Shown here piece by piece: positions 7,767-18,091 of a stretch of DNA of 64,000 nucleotides. Positions within the stretch are counted from its first letter, which is position 1; every line of letters starts with the position of its first letter. The notes beneath the pieces are model-generated. The model was not told where the DNA came from and ran no database searches. It saw nothing but the letters and a program-made list of their open reading frames with translations. The translations under genes and the position numbers were made by a program. The stretch is from positions 868,001-932,000 of the forward strand of contig NZ_PHQX01000001.1 in assembly GCF_002803515.1 (NCBI RefSeq), written 5' to 3'. This DNA comes from Stenotrophomonas lactitubi. Its GTDB lineage: Bacteria > Pseudomonadota > Gammaproteobacteria > Xanthomonadales > Xanthomonadaceae.

Positions 7767-8726
7767 TTACGCCGCTTCGTACGTGCCGTAGCTGCGCAGG
7801 CGCTTGTAGCGCTGGTCCAGCAGTTCCTGGGTGGACAGCGCATCCAGCGCTTCCAGCTCATTCAGCAGCACGGCCTTCAGGCGCTTGGCCATCTGCGTCG
7901 GGTTGCGGTGGGCGCCGCCGGTCGGCTCGCGCACGACCTTGTCGACCAGGCCCAGGCCCTTCAGGCGCGGCGCGGTCAGGCCCAGCTGCTCGGCAGCATC
8001 CTTGGCCTTGCCGGCGTCCTTCCACAGGATCGAGGCGCAGCCTTCCGGGGTGATGGTCGAGTACACCGCGTATTCCAGCATCACGGTGCGGTCGCCCACG
8101 CCCAGCGCCAGCGCGCCGCCGGAGCCGCCTTCACCGATCACGGTGCAGATGATCGGTACCTTCAGCTCGGCCATCTCGATCAGGTTGCGCGCGATCGCTT
8201 CGGACTGGCCGCGCGACTCGGCGTCGATGCCCGGCCAGGCGCCGGCGGTATCGATCAGGGTCAGCACCGGCAGGCCGAAGCGCTCGGCCATCTTCATCAG
8301 GCGCAGCGCCTTGCGGTAGCCCTCGGGCTTGGGCATGCCGAAGTTGCGCTTGATCTTTTCCTTGGTGTCGCGGCCCTTCTGGTGGCCGATGACCATCACC
8401 GAGCGACCATTGATGCGGGCCAGGCCGCCCATGATCGCCTTGTCGTCAGCAAAGGCCCGGTCGCCGGCCAGTTCCTGGAACTCATCGCAGATGATGCGGA
8501 TGTAGTCGGCGGTGTACGGGCGCGACGGGTGGCGTGCCAGCTGCAGCACCTGCCACGAGGTCAGGTTGCGGAAGATCTGTGCGGTACGCACGCGCAGCTT
8601 GTCCTGCAGCGCATGCACTTCGGCCTCGACATTGACCGCCGGCCCGGCACTGGCGTTGCGCAGTTCCTGGATCTTGGCTTCCAGGTCGGCGATGGGTTGC
8701 TCGAAGTCGAGGTAGTTCGGATTCAT
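7767..8726 (-). CDS. accA: Acetyl-CoA carboxylase carboxyltransferase subunit alpha
   Basis: The 319-residue product is the alpha half of the carboxyltransferase that moves CO2 from carboxybiotin to acetyl-CoA, giving malonyl-CoA for fatty-acid synthesis. It needs AccD, AccB and AccC from elsewhere. The length and sequence are full-family: an N-terminal helical [17 protein letters not shown], then [13 protein letters not shown], the crotonase-like core [18 protein letters not shown], and the [15 protein letters not shown] oxyanion region. As in other gammaproteobacteria it lies at the end of the rnhB-dnaE-accA block, here separated from dnaE by a lipoprotein gene. Confidence 0.97.
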   Translation of the reverse strand: MNPNYLDFEQPIADLEAKIQELRNASAGPAVNVEAEVHALQDKLRVRTAQIFRNLTSWQVLQLARHPSRPYTADYIRIICDEFQELAGDRAFADDKAIMGGLARINGRSVMVIGHQKGRDTKEKIKRNFGMPKPEGYRKALRLMKMAERFGLPVLTLIDTAGAWPGIDAESRGQSEAIARNLIEMAELKVPIICTVIGEGGSGGALALGVGDRTVMLEYAVYSTITPEGCASILWKDAGKAKDAAEQLGLTAPRLKGLGLVDKVVREPTGGAHRNPTQMAKRLKAVLLNELEALDALSTQELLDQRYKRLRSYGTYEAA

Positions 8727-8854
8727 CGGAAGCCGTCGTGTAAAGAAGAGGGGAATTCTAGCCGAATGCGCAGGAACGGCCCGTACGCCTTCGTCTGGAA
8801 ACCGACGGTAGCGCAGTGGGGGCCAGCGGCGCCAGTCGGCCGCCGGCCGCCGGT

Positions 8855-9718
8855 TCAGGGCAGGACCAGCGCGCTGCGGGCCATTTCGGTGCTGCGGATC
8901 GTCACGAAGTCGTTGTAGGCCCGGTTGGCCGCCACCGGCAGTTTCGCGCCCAGCGTCATGGTGGCGCGGGTGAAGGCCATCTGCGCCTGGAAGTCTTCCT
9001 TGCGCAGGGCCTTCTGCTCGCTGGCCGTGGTGGCCTTCAGCCAGCGCGCATAGATATCGCGCACGGGACCGGCATGGGCCTCGAAGGCCGGGTCCAGGGC
9101 GGGCAGCGCGGGCGCCGGTTGCAGCGTGTAGGCGGGCGCCACGTAGCCGGCGGGCTGCTCGCGCTTGTAGGCACCGGGTTCGCCCATGCCGTCCTCGACA
9201 TAGGCGATGAAGTCCGGCGCGGTGAAGATCTTGGTGCTGATCCTGCCGCCGGTCGAATCGACGTGGGCAACCACCTGCTCCTCGGGGAACGGCTCGCGCA
9301 CGCCGAAGTTCCAGGTCTTGTCGATGAACAGGCCGTGGTGCTTTTCGAACGGTCCCTTGAACTCGACCCCACCCAGCTCGATGCCCGGGCCGCTGACGCC
9401 GAAGTTTTTCAGCTTGTCCTCGCCGGTCACATAGATCTCGCGCGCGGTCACGTATTCGCTGAGGCTGGGGTTGATCAGGCCGCCGCGGCCGTCGGCGTAG
9501 ACGATGAAGCGCACGTCGCCCAAGCGGTCGGTATGCAGCTGATGCTCACCGGCAGCCAGGCTGATCGGCCGCGACGCGTGCGCGGCCACCGGCAGTTCCT
9601 TGCCATCGATGCTGATCGCCAGCGGTGCATCGGTCGGGTTGTCGATCTCGAAATCGACCTTGGAGGAACAGCCGGCCAGCGCAAGCGCGGCCATCATCGG
9701 CAACAACAGGTTCTTCAT
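8855..9718 (-). CDS. Hypothetical lipoprotein between dnaE and accA
   Basis: The 287-residue product has a type II signal peptide ([17 protein letters not shown], lipobox LAGC, so Cys17 is lipidated). The mature start [18 protein letters not shown] looks like a beta-rich domain, and the region up to about residue 110 is beta-sheet-like. The remainder is mixed and I do not recognise it as a family. It ends in [10 protein letters not shown]. It is transcribed with dnaE, 59 bp downstream, and interrupts the usual dnaE-accA junction. The longer open frame to 10204 lies inside dnaE and is a shadow. Confidence 0.75.
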   Translation of the reverse strand: MKNLLLPMMAALALAGCSSKVDFEIDNPTDAPLAISIDGKELPVAAHASRPISLAAGEHQLHTDRLGDVRFIVYADGRGGLINPSLSEYVTAREIYVTGEDKLKNFGVSGPGIELGGVEFKGPFEKHHGLFIDKTWNFGVREPFPEEQVVAHVDSTGGRISTKIFTAPDFIAYVEDGMGEPGAYKREQPAGYVAPAYTLQPAPALPALDPAFEAHAGPVRDIYARWLKATTASEQKALRKEDFQAQMAFTRATMTLGAKLPVAANRAYNDFVTIRSTEMARSALVLP

Positions 9719-9777
9719 TGCGGGCAATCGTCCTTGACGTATGCAGCGGGAAAACAACAACGGATCCGGGGCCAGCC

Positions 9778-12700
9778 TCAGCTGGCCCAGGGCGGGCTGT
9801 AGCGCACCTTCAGCGTGCGCACGGCCGGTTCGGCGCGCAGCGCCTCCATCAGCTTGGAATCGACACGCACCGCGCTCTGCCCGGAGACATCGAGCATGCC
9901 GGCGATGCCGCCATCGGGGCCCTTCAGCAGCAGGTCCAAGCGCAGGGGCGTGCGGCCGGGGCGGTGGCGGTCGAGCAGGGCGTCGATGCGTTCCCACACC
10001 GGTCGCTGCTGGCGCAGGTCCAGCCGCAGTGACAGGCGCGTGGCGTAGTTCGCACAGACCTCGTCGAAGTCCCAGCACTGGCGGATCCGCAACGCGAAGC
10101 CGCCATTGAATTCGTCTTCGCGCAGGCCGCCCTTGACCACCAGGATGCGGTCCTTGGTCATCAGGTGGCCGAACTCGGCCATGGCATCGGAGAACGCGCT
10201 GCATTCGACGCGGCCCCGACCATCTTCCAGCTGGATGAAGATCTGGCTCTCGCCCTTGCGGCGCACGCCGACCACCTGGCCGGCAAGCACGGTCTGCACT
10301 TCCGGGCGCCAGCGCTTCTCGCCGCCGCCACTGTTGCTGTTGGCACTCCAGATCTTTTCCACCGAGCCAAGGTCGGTACCGACCAGGTCGCGCACATCAT
10401 CGCGCCAGGGATCGAAGGGGTGGCCGCTGAGATAGAAGCCCAGCGTGTCGCGCTCGCCGTTTAGGCGCTGCAGCAACGGCCATTCGTCGGTTTCCTGCAG
10501 CTCCAGGTGGATGGCCTGCACGCCCGGCTCGGGGCCGCCGAACAGCGAGTTCTGGCCGGACGCGCGCTCGCGCGCCATCTGTTCGGTGGCCTTGATCACT
10601 TCCGGCAGCTGCAGCATCAGCGAGGCACGGTTGTGACCCAGCTCATCCAGCGCACCGCAGTTGATCATGGCTTCCAGCGTGCGCCGGTTGAGCTTGGCCG
10701 AACCGATGCGCGTGCAGAAGTCGAGCAGATCGGTGTAGTCGCCGCCGCGCAGGCGCTCGTCCACCACCGCTTCGCAGGCCCCCTGGCCGACGCCCTTGAT
10801 CGCACCCAGGCCGTACTGGATCGTGTCCGGCGTGGCCGCTTCAAACATGAAGGCGGACTGGTTCACCTTCGGCGGCAGCACGGTCAGGCCGAGGTTGCGC
10901 ACCTCGTCCAGGAAGCCGACCACCTTTTCGGTGTTGTCCATGTCCGAAGACAGCGTCGCGGCCATGAACTCGGCCGGATAATGGCGCTTGAGCCAGGCGG
11001 TCTGGTAACTCACCAGGGCGTAGGCGGCGGCGTGCGACTTGTTGAAGCCGTAGCCGGCGAACTTCTCCATCAGGTCGAAGATCGCATCGGCCTTGGCTTC
11101 GCCGACGCCGTCCTTGGCCGCACCTTCGCGGAAGATCTCGCGGTGCTTGGCCATTTCCGCCGGCACCTTCTTGCCCATCGCACGGCGCAGCAGGTCGGCG
11201 CCGCCCAGCGAGTAGCCGCCGACGATCTGCGCCATCTGCATCACCTGCTCCTGGTACACCATGATGCCGTAGGTGTCGCGCAGGATGCGCTCGGTGCGCG
11301 GATCGGGATACTCCACGTCTTCGCGCCCGTGCTTGCGGTCGACGAAGGAGGGAATCAGGTCCATCGGGCCGGGGCGATACAGCGACACCAGCGCGATCAG
11401 GTCTTCGAAACGGTCGGGCTTGGCGTCCTTCAGCAGGCGGCGCATGCCCGAGGATTCGAACTGGAACACCGCACCGGTATTGCCCGAGGCGAAGATGTCC
11501 TTGTAGGTGGGCGCATCGTCCAGCGGCAGCTGGGTGATGTCCACCGGCGGAATGCCGGCGCGCTCGTGGCGCTTGTTGATCGCCTTCACCGCCCAGTCGA
11601 TGATCGTCAGCGTGCGCAGGCCGAGGAAGTCGAACTTCACCAGGCCGACTTCTTCAACGTCGTTCTTGTCGAACTGGGTGACCGGATTCTTGCCGCGGCC
11701 CTCTTCATCGTGTTCGGCGAACAGCGGGCAGAACTCGCTCAGCGGCTCGGGCGCGATCACCACGCCGCCGGCGTGCTTGCCTGCGTTGCGGGTGAGGTCT
11801 TCCAGCTGCCGCGCCAGGTCGATCAGGTCGCGGACATCGTCCTCGCTCTGGTAGCGCTGGATCAGCTCGGGCGAGGCCATCTCGCTGTCCTTGCCCTCAC
11901 CCATCGCATCTTTCAGCGAGATGCCGAGGATGTTCGGGATCAGCTTGGCGACACCGTCGACCAGGCCATAGGGGAAGCCGAGCACGCGGCCGGAGTCGCG
12001 CACCACCGCCTTGGCCGCCATGGTGCCGTAGGTGATGATCTGGCTGACCCGCTCGCGGCCATATTTGCGTGCGACGTAGTCGATGACTTCGTCGCGACGG
12101 TCCATGCAGAAGTCGATGTCGAAGTCGGGCATCGACACGCGTTCGGGGTTGAGGAAGCGCTCGAACAGCAGGTTGTACGGCAGAGGGTCCAGATCGGTGA
12201 TCTGCAGCGCCCACGCCACCAGCGAGCCGGCACCGGAACCACGGCCTGGACCGATCGGGATGCCCTGCGCTTTGCCCCACTGGATGAAGTCGGCCACGAT
12301 CAGGAAGTAGCCGGGGAAGCCCATCTTGATGATGGTGTCCAGCTCGAACTCGAGGCGGTCGCTGTAATCCTGCGCGGTCATGCCGGGCGCGATGGGATTC
12401 TTTTCCAGGCGCGCGGCCAGGCCCTTGCGCGATTCGCTGCGGATCCAACTGTCCAGCGTCTCCTCGTCGGGCACCGGATAGTCGGGCAGGAAGTAGGTGC
12501 CCAGGCGCATCTCGATGTTGCAGCGCTCGGCCAGCGCCAGCGTGTTGTCGATCGCATCGGGGATGTCGGCAAACAGCGCGCACATCTCCTCGGCCGACTT
12601 CAGGTACTGCTGGTCGCTGTACTCGCGTGGGCGCTTGGGGTCATCCAGCACGCGGCCGGTGGAGATGCACACGCGTGCTTCGTGCGCGCTGAAATCGGAT

Positions 12701-13356
12701 GGCGACAGGAAGCGTACGTCGTTGCTGGCGACCACCGGCAGGCCGCGCTGGCCGGCGGCCATCAGCGCGAACTGGTTGAAGCTTTCTTCGCCGTCGCGAC
12801 CGGTGCGGGTCAGCTCCAGGTGCAGGCCGTCGCCGAACACGCGCTGCCAGTCGGCCAGCTGCTGTTCGGCCAGGTCATGCTTGCCATCCAGCGCCAGGCG
12901 CCCGGCCAGGCTGTCACGGCCGGCCAGGGCGAACAGGCTGGCGTTGCCGGCCTTCAGCCAGTCCGGGTGCACGGCCACGCCGCCCTCGGGGCGATGGCCT
13001 TCCATCCAGGCGCGGGTCAGCAGCCGCGACAGGCTCAGATAGCCCTCGCGGTCGCGGCACAGCAGCGTCATCCGCCACGGGTCCTGGCCTTCCTCGGCGA
13101 TCATCACGTCGGCGCCGGCGATGGGCTTGATGCCCACGCCTTCGGCAGCCTTGTAGAACTTGACCAGGGCGAACAGGTTGTTGAGGTCGGTCACCGCCAG
13201 CGCAGGCAGGCCGAGTTCGACCGAACGTGACAGCAGGTTGGCCTGCTTGGCCTTCTTCGGGTCAGCCTGGTCCGGCTTGGCCGGCACGCGGATGGTCGAG
13301 TCCGCCAGCGAGAACTCGGTGTGGACGTGGAGATGTACGAAGCGGGAGTTGGACAT
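9778..13356 (-). CDS. dnaE: DNA polymerase III subunit alpha
   Basis: The 1192-residue catalytic subunit of the replicative polymerase. An N-terminal PHP domain begins with FVHLHVHTEFSLADS. The polymerase catalytic acidic motif MPDFDIDFCMDRRDEV lies near residues 409-424 and is preceded by the glycine-rich GPGRGSGAGSLVAWAL. The finger/beta-binding region (YQEQVMQMAQIVGGYSLGGAD) and a C-terminal OB fold with tau-binding tail follow. Length is normal for proteobacterial DnaE1. rnhB lies upstream on the same strand, with a 238-bp gap that holds a probable own promoter and a REP pair. Confidence 0.98.
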   Translation of the reverse strand: MSNSRFVHLHVHTEFSLADSTIRVPAKPDQADPKKAKQANLLSRSVELGLPALAVTDLNNLFALVKFYKAAEGVGIKPIAGADVMIAEEGQDPWRMTLLCRDREGYLSLSRLLTRAWMEGHRPEGGVAVHPDWLKAGNASLFALAGRDSLAGRLALDGKHDLAEQQLADWQRVFGDGLHLELTRTGRDGEESFNQFALMAAGQRGLPVVASNDVRFLSPSDFSAHEARVCISTGRVLDDPKRPREYSDQQYLKSAEEMCALFADIPDAIDNTLALAERCNIEMRLGTYFLPDYPVPDEETLDSWIRSESRKGLAARLEKNPIAPGMTAQDYSDRLEFELDTIIKMGFPGYFLIVADFIQWGKAQGIPIGPGRGSGAGSLVAWALQITDLDPLPYNLLFERFLNPERVSMPDFDIDFCMDRRDEVIDYVARKYGRERVSQIITYGTMAAKAVVRDSGRVLGFPYGLVDGVAKLIPNILGISLKDAMGEGKDSEMASPELIQRYQSEDDVRDLIDLARQLEDLTRNAGKHAGGVVIAPEPLSEFCPLFAEHDEEGRGKNPVTQFDKNDVEEVGLVKFDFLGLRTLTIIDWAVKAINKRHERAGIPPVDITQLPLDDAPTYKDIFASGNTGAVFQFESSGMRRLLKDAKPDRFEDLIALVSLYRPGPMDLIPSFVDRKHGREDVEYPDPRTERILRDTYGIMVYQEQVMQMAQIVGGYSLGGADLLRRAMGKKVPAEMAKHREIFREGAAKDGVGEAKADAIFDLMEKFAGYGFNKSHAAAYALVSYQTAWLKRHYPAEFMAATLSSDMDNTEKVVGFLDEVRNLGLTVLPPKVNQSAFMFEAATPDTIQYGLGAIKGVGQGACEAVVDERLRGGDYTDLLDFCTRIGSAKLNRRTLEAMINCGALDELGHNRASLMLQLPEVIKATEQMARERASGQNSLFGGPEPGVQAIHLELQETDEWPLLQRLNGERDTLGFYLSGHPFDPWRDDVRDLVGTDLGSVEKIWSANSNSGGGEKRWRPEVQTVLAGQVVGVRRKGESQIFIQLEDGRGRVECSAFSDAMAEFGHLMTKDRILVVKGGLREDEFNGGFALRIRQCWDFDEVCANYATRLSLRLDLRQQRPVWERIDALLDRHRPGRTPLRLDLLLKGPDGGIAGMLDVSGQSAVRVDSKLMEALRAEPAVRTLKVRYSPPWAS

Positions 13357-13439
13357 GCCGGACCAGGTTGGAGCGCGCAGGCCCCGGGTGCAGACGCGGG
13401 AATCGTCGCCGGGGTCGGGAAGCGCTGGAGTGCCCGGTC

Positions 13440-13468
13440 AGGGTAGCGAGGGCAGGGGGTGGCGACAA
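13440..13468 (-). promoter_or_regulatory. Candidate dnaE promoter
   Basis: On the minus strand: TTGTCG (13468-13463), a 17-base spacer, then TACCCT (13445-13440), about 84 bp before the dnaE start. The spacing is ideal but the -10 element is weak. Confidence 0.35.
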
Positions 13469-13524
13469 GCTCTTGACATGCCCGGGAAGACGGCCGGGTT
13501 CAGGCGTGCGGGAGGCCGCCTTCT

Positions 13525-13579
13525 GTAGAGCCGAGCCCATGCTCGGCTGCTGTGGACAGCCGAGCATGGGCTCGGCTCT
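13525..13579. repeat. SMAG-type REP pair
   Basis: GTAGAGCCGAGC-CCAT-GCTCGGCT is followed by an inverted copy (AGCCGAGC-ATGG-GCTCGGCT) 7 bases later. The pair can fold into one long hairpin between rnhB and dnaE. The same subtype appears at 46593-46653. Confidence 0.8.
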
Positions 13580-13594
13580 GCAACTCCAGCAGGC

Positions 13595-14254
13595 TCAGGC
13601 GATGGTCGCGACAGCGGGCGCTTCCAGGCACTCGCGCACCGGGGCGAAACTGCGCCGGTGCTCCGCGCACGGCCCGTGTTCACGCAGGGCGGCCAGATGT
13701 GCCGGGGTGCCGTAGCCCTTGTGCTGGTCGAAGCCGTACTGCGGGTGGCGAGCGTGCAGGTCCAGCATGTAGCGGTCGCGCGAGACCTTGGCCAGGATCG
13801 AGGCCGCCATGATCGCGCGGTCGATGCCATCGCCGCCGACCAGCGCCTGCGCCGGCAGCACCAATCCCTTGGGTACTACGTTGCCATCGATGCGGGCGAA
13901 GCCGGCCACATGGGCCACCGCCGCGACGACATCGCGCATGCCCTGCAGCGTGGCTTGATAGATGTTCAGGCGATCGATGGCTTCCACGTCCACCAGCACC
14001 ACGTGCCAGGCCAGGGCGCGGTCGAGGATGCGGTCATGCAGCTGCTCGCGGCGGGCCGCGGTCAGCTGCTTGGAATCATCCAGACCATTCAGTCGTGGCC
14101 GCTGCGGATCGAACACCACCGCTGCCACCGCGACGGGGCCAGCCAGCGGTCCCCGACCCGCTTCGTCGACACCGGCGATGCGGTGGCCGGGGTCGATCAC
14201 CGCGGCGCCATCAAACAGGGCCAGGCTGGCCGCTGCGGCATGGCGACGGCTCAT
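13595..14254 (-). CDS. rnhB: Ribonuclease HII
   Basis: The 219-residue endonuclease removes ribonucleotides from DNA and RNA from RNA-DNA hybrids. The active-site motif [16 protein letters not shown] carries the first Asp-Glu pair. [11 protein letters not shown], and later [11 protein letters not shown] with the downstream acidic residues, complete the family pattern. The start overlaps the stop of lpxB by 4 bp, so it is co-translated with the lipid A genes. The N-terminal 25 residues before the motif are longer than in E. coli. Confidence 0.96.
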   Translation of the reverse strand: MSRRHAAAASLALFDGAAVIDPGHRIAGVDEAGRGPLAGPVAVAAVVFDPQRPRLNGLDDSKQLTAARREQLHDRILDRALAWHVVLVDVEAIDRLNIYQATLQGMRDVVAAVAHVAGFARIDGNVVPKGLVLPAQALVGGDGIDRAIMAASILAKVSRDRYMLDLHARHPQYGFDQHKGYGTPAHLAALREHGPCAEHRRSFAPVRECLEAPAVATIA

Positions 14255-15510
14255 GCTTTTTCCTGGCCGCGGACCAGTAGCTCGCCAACGGCATCGGCTG
14301 CACGCGCCGAGGCATTGCGGCGCAGGCGTTCATGCAGGCGCGCGTAGATACCGTGCAGGTCTGCGATCCGCTGCGGGTGGTCAAACCACTGCTGGACGGC
14401 CGCCGCCAGTTTCTCCGGCGTGCAGTCGTGCTGCATCAGCTCCGGCGCCAGGTCCTGACCGGCAAGGATGTTGGGCAGGGCGAAGCGGTCGACCTTGATC
14501 AACCCCAGCGCCTTCACCAGGCGGTACGTCAGTTCGTTGACCCGGTAGCCGACGACCATCGGCCGCTTCACCAGCATCGCTTCCAGGGTCGCGGTGCCGG
14601 AGGCCAGCACCACCACGTCGGCGGCGATCATCGCGCTGCGCGCCTGGCCGTCCAGTACATGCGAATAGGCCACCGGCAGTGCCGAGCGTGACAGCTGTTC
14701 TTCGATCAGGCGGCGGCAGGCCGCGTTGGCCGCAGGGACCACCACGTGCAGGCCGGGAATGCGCTCGGACACCTGCCAGGCGGCCTCGAAAAAGGCTTCG
14801 CCGAGCTTGGAGATCTCGCCCAGGCGGCTGCCGGGAAGCACGGCCAGCACCTTGGCCGAGGCGGGCAGGCCGAGTTCGATCCGGGCCGCTTCACGGTCGA
14901 CGTGCAGCGGGATGTCATCGGCCATCGGATGGCCGACGAAGCGCGCGTCGATGCCGTGCTTGGCGTAGATCGGTGGTTCCATCGGGAACAGGCACAGTAC
15001 CAGGTCGGCGCTGCTGCCGATCTTCTCGGCGCGCTTCTCGCGCCATGCCCATACCGAAGGGCTGACGTAGTGCACGGTGCGCACGCCACGCTGTTTCAGC
15101 CAGCGTTCGATGCCCAGATTGAAGTCCGGAGCATCGATGCCGATGAACACATCCGGCTGCCACTCCAGCGCACGCTGGCGGAACGCCGAACGCAGCTTGA
15201 GCAGGCGCGGCAGATGGCGCAGCACTTCGGTCAGGCCCATCACCGCCAGTTCGCTGGCATCGTGCCAGGTCTGGCAACCGGCGCTGCGCATCGCATCGCC
15301 GCCGATGCCGGCGAATTCGGCATGCGGGAAGCGGGCTTTCAGTTCGCGTATCAGGCCCGCACCGAGCAGGTCGCCGGAGGCTTCACCGGCGACCAGCGCG
15401 ATCCGCAACGGGCGATCACTCAGCACCCGGTGTGCAGGCACGCTGCCGGCCATCGAGGCCAGCGAAATCACCTCGGCGCCGGCCGGCGCCTGGCCGGTCG
15501 CGCTGCTCAT
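14251..15510 (-). CDS. lpxB: Lipid-A-disaccharide synthase
   Basis: The 419-residue glycosyltransferase joins UDP-2,3-diacyl-GlcN and lipid X to make the lipid A disaccharide at the inner membrane. Family blocks are plain: [18 protein letters not shown] at the N-terminus, the core [35 protein letters not shown], and the nucleotide-site region [22 protein letters not shown]. About 35 residues precede the conserved start, so the true start may be one of the later codons; the ATG at 15510 is favoured because it overlaps lpxA by 4 bp. Confidence 0.96.
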   Translation of the reverse strand: MSSATGQAPAGAEVISLASMAGSVPAHRVLSDRPLRIALVAGEASGDLLGAGLIRELKARFPHAEFAGIGGDAMRSAGCQTWHDASELAVMGLTEVLRHLPRLLKLRSAFRQRALEWQPDVFIGIDAPDFNLGIERWLKQRGVRTVHYVSPSVWAWREKRAEKIGSSADLVLCLFPMEPPIYAKHGIDARFVGHPMADDIPLHVDREAARIELGLPASAKVLAVLPGSRLGEISKLGEAFFEAAWQVSERIPGLHVVVPAANAACRRLIEEQLSRSALPVAYSHVLDGQARSAMIAADVVVLASGTATLEAMLVKRPMVVGYRVNELTYRLVKALGLIKVDRFALPNILAGQDLAPELMQHDCTPEKLAAAVQQWFDHPQRIADLHGIYARLHERLRRNASARAADAVGELLVRGQEKA

Positions 15511-16298
15511 CGCAGCAGGTGCCTCTCGGTGTGTTCGATGAAGTCCAGCATCGACTTGACGTCGTCGCTGTCGCGCGCTTGCTCGGCCAGCTGCGCCTTG
15601 GCTTCGGCCAGCGGCAGGCCCGCCACGTACAGCGTGCGGTAGGCGCGCTTGATGGCGGTGATGCGTTCGGGGTCGAATCCGCGGCGCTTCAGGCCCTCGC
15701 TGTTGATGCCGCGCGGGCGGCCCAGCGAGTCGGTGCCGACCATGGTGAACGGGGGCACGTCGCCATTGGTCAGCGCGCCCATGCCGAGGAAGGCATGCGC
15801 ACCGATGCGGCAGAACTGATGCGCGCCGGCGAAGCCGCTGATGATCACGTAGTCACCCACGGTCACGTGGCCGGCCAGCGTGGTGTTGTTGGAGAACACG
15901 CAGAAGTTGCCGACGTGGCAATCGTGGGCCACGTGCGTGTAGGCCAGCATCCAGTTGTCATCGCCGATGGTGGTGATGCCGCCGCCGCCGCCGGTGCCAC
16001 GGTTGAGGGTGACGAACTCGCGGAACACGTTGCGGTCGCCGATCACCAGTTCGGTGCGTTCACCGGCGTACTTCTTGTCCTGCGGCTCGCCGCCGACCGC
16101 GACGTGGCCGATGAAACGGTTGTCGCGGCCGATCCGGGTCGGGCCGTGCACGCTGCAGTGCGGGCCGACCTGGGTGCCGGCACCGATTTCGACTTCCGGG
16201 CCGATGATCGTGAACGCGCCCACGCGGACATCGTCGGCCAGGCGCGCCGACGGATCGATCACGGCGGTGGGATGGATCAGGGGGGCGTTGTCGCTCAT
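15507..16298 (-). CDS. lpxA: Acyl-ACP--UDP-N-acetylglucosamine O-acyltransferase
   Basis: The 263-residue product performs the first step of lipid A synthesis, 3-O-acylation of UDP-GlcNAc. It is a left-handed beta-helix of hexapeptide repeats ([22 protein letters not shown] onward). The catalytic His lies in the [11 protein letters not shown] region, and the C-terminal helical domain begins near [15 protein letters not shown]. Length matches the family. It is translationally coupled to lpxB downstream and follows fabZ with a 19-bp gap. Confidence 0.97.
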   Translation of the reverse strand: MSDNAPLIHPTAVIDPSARLADDVRVGAFTIIGPEVEIGAGTQVGPHCSVHGPTRIGRDNRFIGHVAVGGEPQDKKYAGERTELVIGDRNVFREFVTLNRGTGGGGGITTIGDDNWMLAYTHVAHDCHVGNFCVFSNNTTLAGHVTVGDYVIISGFAGAHQFCRIGAHAFLGMGALTNGDVPPFTMVGTDSLGRPRGINSEGLKRRGFDPERITAIKRAYRTLYVAGLPLAEAKAQLAEQARDSDDVKSMLDFIEHTERHLLR

Positions 16299-16317
16299 CT
16301 CGGGCCTCCAGCCAGGG

Positions 16318-16773
16318 TCATTCGCGGGTGCCGGCGCACAGCACCTCGGCGCAGGCGACGACTTCGCCGTCGACCTTGGCCACGCAGTCGTACACGGCCA
16401 TGTTGCGGATTACGCGCTTGATCTCGACGTGCATTTCCAGCACGTCACCCGGCACCACCTGCTTGGTGAAGCGGGCCTTGTCGACCTTGACCATGTAGAA
16501 CAGCTTGGACTGCGCATCGCGGCCCAGCGTCAACTGGGTCAGCACGCCACCGGCCTGGGCCATGGCTTCGATGATCAGCACGCCGGGCATGATCGGCTGG
16601 CCCGGGAAGTGGCCCTGGAAGAACGGCTCGTTGATGCTGACGTTCTTGGTCGCGACGATCGTGCGCTTCTCGTAGTCGATCGACACCACCTTGTCCACCA
16701 GCAGGAACGGGTAGCGGTGCGGAAGCAGCGTCTGGATCTGCGCCATGTCCGGCAGGGTCTGGGGCTGGCTCAT
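16318..16773 (-). CDS. fabZ: 3-hydroxyacyl-ACP dehydratase
   Basis: The 151-residue hot-dog-fold enzyme dehydrates 3-hydroxyacyl-ACP in fatty-acid elongation. It also competes with LpxA/LpxD for hydroxyacyl-ACP, which explains its place in the lpx operon. Catalytic His lies in [14 protein letters not shown] and catalytic Glu in [16 protein letters not shown]. The frame is open to 16851, but the ATG at 16773 has AAGGAG six bases upstream and overlaps the lpxD stop by 4 bp. Confidence 0.97.
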   Translation of the reverse strand: MSQPQTLPDMAQIQTLLPHRYPFLLVDKVVSIDYEKRTIVATKNVSINEPFFQGHFPGQPIMPGVLIIEAMAQAGGVLTQLTLGRDAQSKLFYMVKVDKARFTKQVVPGDVLEMHVEIKRVIRNMAVYDCVAKVDGEVVACAEVLCAGTRE

Positions 16774-17792
16774 TCTTTCTCCTTGCTCACAGACAGGATG
16801 CGACGGGCCAGTGCATCGAGCTGCTTGAAGCGCGCGGCGTTTTTGCGCCACGTGCGGTTGTCGGTCAGGGGCGTGCCGGAGGAATACTCGCCCGGCTCGG
16901 TGATGGAGTTGCGGACCACCGATTTGCCGGTGATCACGACCTTGTCGCAGATTTCGAGATGACCGACGACGCCAACGGCGCCGCCGAGCAGGCAGTAACG
17001 GCCGATCTTGGCGCTGCCGGCAATACCGGTGCAGCCTGCGATGGCCGAGTGGGCGCCGATCTGCACGTTGTGTGCGATCTGTACCAGGTTGTCCAGGCGG
17101 ACGTCCTCGGCCAGCACGGTGTCTTCCAGCGCGCCACGGTCAACACAGGTGTTGGCGCCGATCTCGCAGTCGTCGCCGATGCGCACGCCGCCAAGCTGCG
17201 GCACCTTGATCCATTTGCCGGCATCCATTGCCAGGCCGAAGCCGTCGGCGCCCAGCACGGCGCCGGGATGGATGCGCACGCGCTTGCCCAGCTTGACGCG
17301 GGTGACCAGGGTGACGCGGGCGATCAGCTCGCAGCCGCTGTCGAGGGTGCAGTCTTCGCCGATGATGCTGCCGGCGCCGATGATGCAGTTCTCGCCGATG
17401 ACGCTGCGTGCGCCGATGGTGACGAACGGGCCGACGTAGGCGCTGGCGGCGACCTGCGCCTGCGGATCGATCACCGCGCTGGGGTGGATGCCGGGCGGGC
17501 GGGTCGGGGCGATGTCGAACAGCGCGCCGATCTTGGCAAAGGTGGTGTAGGGATCCTTGGCAACCAGCGCGGTGCCGGGAGCTGCGTCGGCATCCTCGGC
17601 GCGCAGGACCACGATGCCGGCCTGGCTGTCGGCCAGCTGGGCGCGGTAGCGCGGGTTGGCGAGGAAGGTCAGCTGGCCGGCACCGGCATGGGCGAGGGTG
17701 GCCACGCCATGGATGGCGGTGCTCGGGTCGCCATGGACCTGCAGGCCGAACTGATCGGCGAGTTGCTGGGCGGTGTAGGTAGGAGTATTCAC
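16770..17792 (-). CDS. lpxD: UDP-3-O-(3-hydroxyacyl)glucosamine N-acyltransferase
   Basis: The 340-residue enzyme adds the second acyl chain in lipid A synthesis. It has an N-terminal uridine-binding domain (TAQQLADQFGLQVHG...LTFLANPRYRAQL) and a hexapeptide-repeat beta-helix (IHPSAVIDPQAQVAAS onward). The catalytic-His region is LVQIAHNVQIGAHSAIAG, and a C-terminal helix ends at [12 protein letters not shown] 422-bp gap separates it from bamA; skp, which occupies that place in enterobacteria, is absent. Confidence 0.97.
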   Translation of the reverse strand: MNTPTYTAQQLADQFGLQVHGDPSTAIHGVATLAHAGAGQLTFLANPRYRAQLADSQAGIVVLRAEDADAAPGTALVAKDPYTTFAKIGALFDIAPTRPPGIHPSAVIDPQAQVAASAYVGPFVTIGARSVIGENCIIGAGSIIGEDCTLDSGCELIARVTLVTRVKLGKRVRIHPGAVLGADGFGLAMDAGKWIKVPQLGGVRIGDDCEIGANTCVDRGALEDTVLAEDVRLDNLVQIAHNVQIGAHSAIAGCTGIAGSAKIGRYCLLGGAVGVVGHLEICDKVVITGKSVVRNSITEPGEYSSGTPLTDNRTWRKNAARFKQLDALARRILSVSKEKE

Positions 17793-17865
17793 GGCGGGAG
17801 TTTAACGTGTGACGCCATTGCGGTCATGCGGGAGCAAAAGCCGGCGCCGGGTTGATCCGTGGGGC

Positions 17866-17967
17866 GATGGCGCAGGGGACTGCCCAGGACACGCCGTAAA
17901 CCCGTCCCTGGGGGCTCGATGGCGCCATCCATGGCGCCAACGGTCCTGGTCAGCCCCCTGCGCCATC
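17866..17967. repeat. Long-range imperfect inverted repeat with inner palindromes
   Basis: GATGGCGCAGGGGACTGCCC (17866-17885, continuing through AGGAC) pairs with the reverse complement of 17943-17967 with few mismatches. Between them lies GATGGCGCCATC next to ATGGCGCC, two smaller nested palindromes around the Kas I-like GGCGCC core. Possibly a structured 5' leader or a decayed mobile palindrome; function unknown. Confidence 0.5.
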
Positions 17968-18067
17968 ACCGGATGGTCTCCCGCGCGCGAGCGGATCCAA
18001 CGTCCACAGTCGCCTGCAGCCCCGAGCCATACTCGGCTCACAGCGCGTCAGCGTGCGCTTCAATAAC

Positions 18068-18091
18068 GAAAACGCCGGGCAATGCCCGGCG
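18068..18091 (-). terminator. Intrinsic terminator downstream of bamA
   Basis: On the minus strand the stem CGCCGGGC/GCCCGGCG with loop ATT is followed by GTTTTCGTT. It lies about 125 bases past the bamA stop, before lpxD. Confidence 0.6.

Noticed and set aside
10507..13230. 907-residue open frame on the plus strand
   Set aside because: It is antisense to dnaE in a codon-shadow frame; composition is high in Gln, His and Arg with no family motifs, while dnaE is fully conserved.
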